Shown in pieces: positions 23,281 to 26,226 of a stretch of 26,226 bases of DNA (position 1 is its first letter; each line of letters opens with the position of its first letter). Made by a program: the position numbers and the translations under genes. Under the pieces are notes generated by a model, which did not search any database, was not told the origin of the DNA, and saw only the letters and a program-made list of their open reading frames with translations. The stretch lies in the NCBI GenBank assembly GCA_018969885.1, contig JAGWXN010000017.1, positions 1 to 26,226 of the forward strand, read 5' to 3'. Source of the stretch: Betaproteobacteria bacterium. GTDB lineage: Bacteria; Pseudomonadota; Gammaproteobacteria; Burkholderiales; Burkholderiaceae.

Positions 23281-24172
23281 TCTCTATCGCGAGGCGCGCC
23301 CGTTTGCAGGCCAGTCCGCGCCGGCTCTCAGGCCACCTCAAACGGGGCGGCAGCATGGTCAGGCCATGGTCGAAACCCTGGTGTTCACGCTTGCTGCGGT
23401 TGCGTTGTTGTTCGCGGTGCTGATGATCGGACGTCTGCATGCGCTTCAGGCAAGCGCCGCTGGGGCGGCGAGGGCCCTTGCTTTCGAGTGCCGGCTTGAG
23501 AGCGCTGGGTGTGACGATCCAGCGCGGGCGGCCGACCTCGCGGCTGCGATTCGTGTACGTCATCTCGGCTGGCTGGATGGCGAGGCAGTGCACTCCGCGA
23601 TGTCCGGGGCGTCATCAGGGCAGGGCACAAGTCCGCACCCGCTCTGGACCAACCCCGACGGCAGCCGCATGGTCGAGTCATTGCAATCCGTGTCTCTCTC
23701 ATCGAACCGTCGCCCGCTTGATGCCGGTGTCAATGTGGCTGCCGCTGCACGACTCCCGCTCGCTGTGCCGGGGCTGCCCGCTCTGCCGATCGGGCCTCAG
23801 CGCTTCGGTCTGGACGCAGCCGCAGGCCTCCGTGTATCGCAGGTTGAGGTTCCGGTTCGCCTGTCGCTGTCAGGTTCGTCTGCCGCAACGGGCGGGTCAC
23901 CGCTTGCCTTGCGTCTGAAGGCGCGCCTCGCCGTGCTGGGAGACGAATGGAACGCCAGTCAGTCGCTTGGTGCACTCGAGAGTTCAGTGGCGTCGCGGGT
24001 CGAACGCGGAAGCCGCTTGGACCCCTTCCTTGAATCCGCTCTGGATGCCGGCTACGCGCTGACGCGAGGCATGCTGAACGCGGTGGACGCGCTGGGACTT
24101 GAACCAGGCGGGGCCGCGCTATCGGCCCCCCGGTTGGATGTCACGATCATTCCGCAGGATCGGCGGCAATGA
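23252..24172 (+). CDS. TadE-like minor pilin/pseudopilin
   Basis: About 306 residues. I choose the GTG at 23252 because a perfect GGAGG (23241-23245) lies six bases upstream; ATG 23270 is an alternative. After a long 36-residue basic leader comes G36|QAMVETLVFTLAAVALLFAV, with Glu at +5 as in TadE pseudopilins processed by the prepilin peptidase. The mature part has two closely spaced Cys (FEC...AGC) just after the helix and is otherwise Ala/Leu/Ser-rich with no catalytic motif. It overlaps the TadG-like gene by 29 bp and the following gene by 4 bp. TadE proteins are usually shorter, so a specialised minor subunit is possible. Confidence 0.72.
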   Translation: MRRRQPMRVDLYREARPFAGQSAPALRPPQTGRQHGQAMVETLVFTLAAVALLFAVLMIGRLHALQASAAGAARALAFECRLESAGCDDPARAADLAAAIRVRHLGWLDGEAVHSAMSGASSGQGTSPHPLWTNPDGSRMVESLQSVSLSSNRRPLDAGVNVAAAARLPLAVPGLPALPIGPQRFGLDAAAGLRVSQVEVPVRLSLSGSSAATGGSPLALRLKARLAVLGDEWNASQSLGALESSVASRVERGSRLDPFLESALDAGYALTRGMLNAVDALGLEPGGAALSAPRLDVTIIPQDRRQ

Positions 24173-24975
24173 TGCGCATACCGTTTCGTCGGGCGTTTCA
24201 AAGGCTGGCCCACGCGCTGATGCTGGCAGGCGCTGCGCTGATTACAGGGGGGCTTTCCGGCGTCGCCTCCGCAGGCGATCAGGTCTCTGTGTCTCGTCCC
24301 GCTCCCGGGCAACATCCCGACCTGCCTGGGCATCTCATCACCCGGCTGATCAACCCTCAACTCGAGATCGATCGCAGGGTCACCAGTATCTGGTCGATAG
24401 CGGGTCCCGGCAATGCGGCAGAGACCCTTGCGGACATTCACGCACACTGGGGTCGGGCCGCAGCCGATGCCATCTGGCAAAGCCAGCATGCGGGCTGGCT
24501 CATGATCGCGCGTCGTGCAGGTGACCGGTTTGACACGGTTCAGCTGCGTGAACACGGCGATCAGATCACCGGATATCTCACGCGGTGGCGCGACGTGGCC
24601 GGGAGCGCGCACTCGGTTCCGGTGGGTCGCTCCTGGCTGCCGCCCTCGGTCGGGGCTGTTACTGAAGTGGTCTCGGGCGATCTGGGCAGTCGCGTCACAA
24701 CCTGGGTGGGGTCATCAAGCCACCGCCCTGACACGCTGCGAGAGCAGTTTGGCGACATCGCGATAGCACGGGGCTTGCGGCCGGTGGCGCATGGGCCGGG
24801 GCGCTCGGCTTTGGCGGGCTCCTCCTCGGCGTCTAACGCGCCTGCTGAGGCAAACATGCGACCTGGCCCCCAGATCGAGCGCTACGTTGGCCGATCGCTC
24901 GAGCTGGTCGTCACCCTTGAGGCCACGGCTGGCCGAACCGCCGTTGTTGTCCATCGCATGGAGTTCAACCGATGA
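24169..24975 (+). CDS. Unrecognised secreted protein of the Tad operon
   Basis: 268 residues, family not recognised. It has a convincing Sec signal peptide (basic MMRIPFRRAFQRLAHA, hydrophobic LMLAGAALITGGLSGV, cleavage near ASA|GDQ). The mature part shows no membrane helix, Cys or catalytic motif. It has a mixed region (about 55-185, including GWLMIARRAGDRFD and SWLPPSVGAVTEVVSGD), a low-complexity Ser/Ala/Pro linker (about 205-228) and a strand-rich end (SLELVVTLEATAGRTAVVVH). ATGA overlaps link it to the TadE-like gene before and the 66-residue gene after, so it must be made with the pilus proteins. A periplasmic assembly factor or tip component would fit, but that is only context. Confidence 0.7.
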   Translation: MMRIPFRRAFQRLAHALMLAGAALITGGLSGVASAGDQVSVSRPAPGQHPDLPGHLITRLINPQLEIDRRVTSIWSIAGPGNAAETLADIHAHWGRAAADAIWQSQHAGWLMIARRAGDRFDTVQLREHGDQITGYLTRWRDVAGSAHSVPVGRSWLPPSVGAVTEVVSGDLGSRVTTWVGSSSHRPDTLREQFGDIAIARGLRPVAHGPGRSALAGSSSASNAPAEANMRPGPQIERYVGRSLELVVTLEATAGRTAVVVHRMEFNR

Positions 24976-25172
24976 GTCAATCCCTTAAACGGCGAATGCG
25001 AGTTGCAGGGCCTGCGCGCCGTATCGCCGGTCAGGCTGCGGCTGAAGCAATGCTGATCTTGTCGCTCGTGATCATGGTTCTGGTGCTGATGCCCGACAGC
25101 GCCATCGAACGCTTGATCGTTGCAATCGAGGGGCGTTACCAGGCGATCCTCAACCACGCGGGGAAACCATGA
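24972..25172 (+). CDS. Small prepilin-like protein
   Basis: A 66-residue protein with the same layout as a Flp prepilin: basic leader (MSQSLKRRMRVAGPARRIAG), Gly20|Gln junction, Glu at +5 (QAAAEA), one hydrophobic helix (MLILSLVIMVLVLMP) and a short 25-residue tail. Its size is that of a Flp subunit, but Ala replaces the usual Tyr at +6. It overlaps the genes on both sides by 4 bp, which supports it as a real gene despite its size. It could be a second pilin, a minor pilin or a pseudopilin; sequence alone does not decide. Confidence 0.72.
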   Translation: MSQSLKRRMRVAGPARRIAGQAAAEAMLILSLVIMVLVLMPDSAIERLIVAIEGRYQAILNHAGKP

Positions 25173-26226
25173 CAAGCGCCCAGTCGCGTCCGCTGCGGTC
25201 CGTGCTCAGGCTCGCACTGCTGGGCGCTGCGGCGTTTGGTTTTGCCGGGCTGTCCGTGGTGCTCGCAGACCGCCATGTGAGCGAAACCATCGCCCGCCAG
25301 CAAGCCGCGGCCAAGGTTGCGCCGCCTGCCACCGTTTCGGTGGTCGTCGCCAAGTTCGACCTGATCGCGGGTGAGGCGGTATCGGCCGACAACATGGCGG
25401 TTCGTTCGATTCCAGTCGATTTCGCACCGGGGTCTGCGTTGCGGCCTGAGCAGTTTGATGCCAAGGCCGGCATGCGTCTCGCCCGAGCGCTTCGTAGCGG
25501 TGAGCCGCTGCTCGCCGAGGTCCTTCAACCGGCAGAACCGGGCGGCTTGTCGGCGCGCGTGAGGCAGGGTATTCGTGCGCTGACCATTGCGGTCGACGAC
25601 GTCAATGCGGTGTCGGGCATGCTCCGCCCCGGGGATCGTATCGACCTTCTGTTTTCGGCACGCGCCCAGGGTGCGGACGCAGGAACAGCGGTTGAAACCG
25701 CGCGCGTACTGGTGCAAAACGTGCCGGTTCTGGCCACCGGGCGGCAGCTGAAGCCGGGAGCCGATGAGGGTGGTGTCCGGCCCTTTACTTCGATCACGGT
25801 GGAACTCTCGCCCGAGGACGCTACACGGCTGGTGGTTGCGCAACGTACGGGCCGGATTACCGCGCTCCTCAGAAACCCTGATGACCGGTTTGCAGTCTCC
25901 AATGCCCCCGTGGATGCGCATGCGCTGATGGGCGCAGCCCCCAGAGCGCCTACGGTGATGCAGCGGCCGATCGTTTCGGCAGGTCCCGAAATCATCGTTG
26001 GCGGAACCGGCGGCTTGTCGGCGGGCCGGCCGCGCCAGCACGAGGAACCCGCACCGGTCGCCCCCAGCGATGCGAGAAACGCGGCTGCACCCGCGCTTAT
26101 GGCGGGGCGTGCCCAGGCGGCGGGTCCGGCCGCAGCGCCGGTTACAGCGCCGGTTGCAGCCGCTGCTCCTCCGCCGGTCATGCCCCCAGTTCCGGGCCCT
26201 CTTCTTACGCAACCGCTACTGATCAG
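25169..26226 (+). CDS. cpaB: Flp pilus assembly protein CpaB (RcpC), 5' part
   Basis: The frame is open from ATG 25169 to the window end, giving the first 352 residues without a stop. An N-terminal signal/anchor (LRLALLGAAAFGFAGLSVVL) precedes a SAF domain (about 50-115: VVVAKFDLIAGEAVSADNM, then RLARALRSGEPLLAEVL), and the CpaB core (IRALTIAVDDVNAVSGM, LRPGDRIDLLF, ITVELSPEDATRLVVAQ). It continues into EIIVGGTGG and a strongly Ala/Pro-rich tail. CpaB is a periplasmic factor that works with the CpaC secretin in Tad pilus biogenesis. It starts 4 bp inside the small prepilin gene. The remaining machine (secretin, TadZ, TadA, TadB/C) is expected beyond the window. Confidence 0.9.
   Translation, partial: MTSAQSRPLRSVLRLALLGAAAFGFAGLSVVLADRHVSETIARQQAAAKVAPPATVSVVVAKFDLIAGEAVSADNMAVRSIPVDFAPGSALRPEQFDAKAGMRLARALRSGEPLLAEVLQPAEPGGLSARVRQGIRALTIAVDDVNAVSGMLRPGDRIDLLFSARAQGADAGTAVETARVLVQNVPVLATGRQLKPGADEGGVRPFTSITVELSPEDATRLVVAQRTGRITALLRNPDDRFAVSNAPVDAHALMGAAPRAPTVMQRPIVSAGPEIIVGGTGGLSAGRPRQHEEPAPVAPSDARNAAAPALMAGRAQAAGPAAAPVTAPVAAAAPPPVMPPVPGPLLTQPLLI

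Noticed and set aside
25136..26212. Minus-strand open frame of 358 codons opposite cpaB
   Set aside because: The plus strand holds a clear CpaB with SAF domain and an ATGA junction. The antisense product is Arg/Gly/Cys-rich with no domain or signal.
1..26226. CRISPR arrays, tRNA/rRNA genes, insertion sequences or prophage
   Set aside because: No regularly spaced repeats, cloverleaf or rRNA-like sequence, transposase, integrase or phage structural motif was seen on either strand.

Overview
The window is GC-rich chromosomal DNA that looks betaproteobacterial, most likely Burkholderiales. The indicators are a Bug-family solute receptor, a TRAP permease, a heavy-metal RND pump with a TctD/TctE-like two-component system, a group II truncated haemoglobin and a Tad pilus locus. 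This is an inference from gene content. No rRNA, tRNA, CRISPR array, insertion sequence or phage gene was seen.

Layout. (1) 1-282: the 3' end of a TRAP large permease. (2) 308-8135: a CzcCBA-type divalent-metal efflux operon on the minus strand (outer-membrane factor, lipoprotein adaptor, RND pump), divergent from a response regulator/histidine kinase pair on the plus strand. A short region holding an 11-bp-phased direct repeat separates them. (3) 8160-13591: a MoxR/VWA module. Four minus-strand genes (membrane-anchored S1C protease, MoxR AAA+ ATPase, DUF58 protein, BatA-like VWA protein) face a second, paralogous VWA gene across only 51 bp. (4) 13651-15352: thioredoxin-TPR holdase CnoX followed by a crotonase-family enzyme. 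(5) 15466-18338: a YbbP-like FtsX-type ABC permease with no ATPase gene beside it, overlapping a truncated haemoglobin gene by 4 bp. (6) 18448-20418: a small DUF442/Blh-type phosphatase-like protein divergent from isocitrate lyase (aceA), separated by a strikingly AT-rich control region with two matching dyads; aceA ends in a strong intrinsic terminator. (7) 20422-21396: a Bug-type periplasmic receptor. (8) 21669-26226: the start of a Tad/Flp pilus operon: pilin, TadG-like, TadE-like, an unrecognised secreted protein, a 66-residue prepilin-like protein, and CpaB running off the end. Every junction in this operon overlaps.

How they work together. Block 2 reads as a self-contained metal-sensing and export unit. 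Block 3 resembles MoxR-VWA envelope quality-control systems, but with a PDZ-less trypsin-like protease as first gene and the second VWA gene inverted. Block 8 encodes four proteins with the same Gly|Gln prepilin-type junction, so it may supply a main subunit and several minor subunits to one pilus machine. Less-explained signals are the self-complementary leader that reaches into the pilin ribosome binding site, the unrecognised 268-residue Tad-locus protein, and the paired operators upstream of aceA. Several starts were placed by eye at GTG or TTG codons using signal peptides, Shine-Dalgarno sequences or paralogue alignment.
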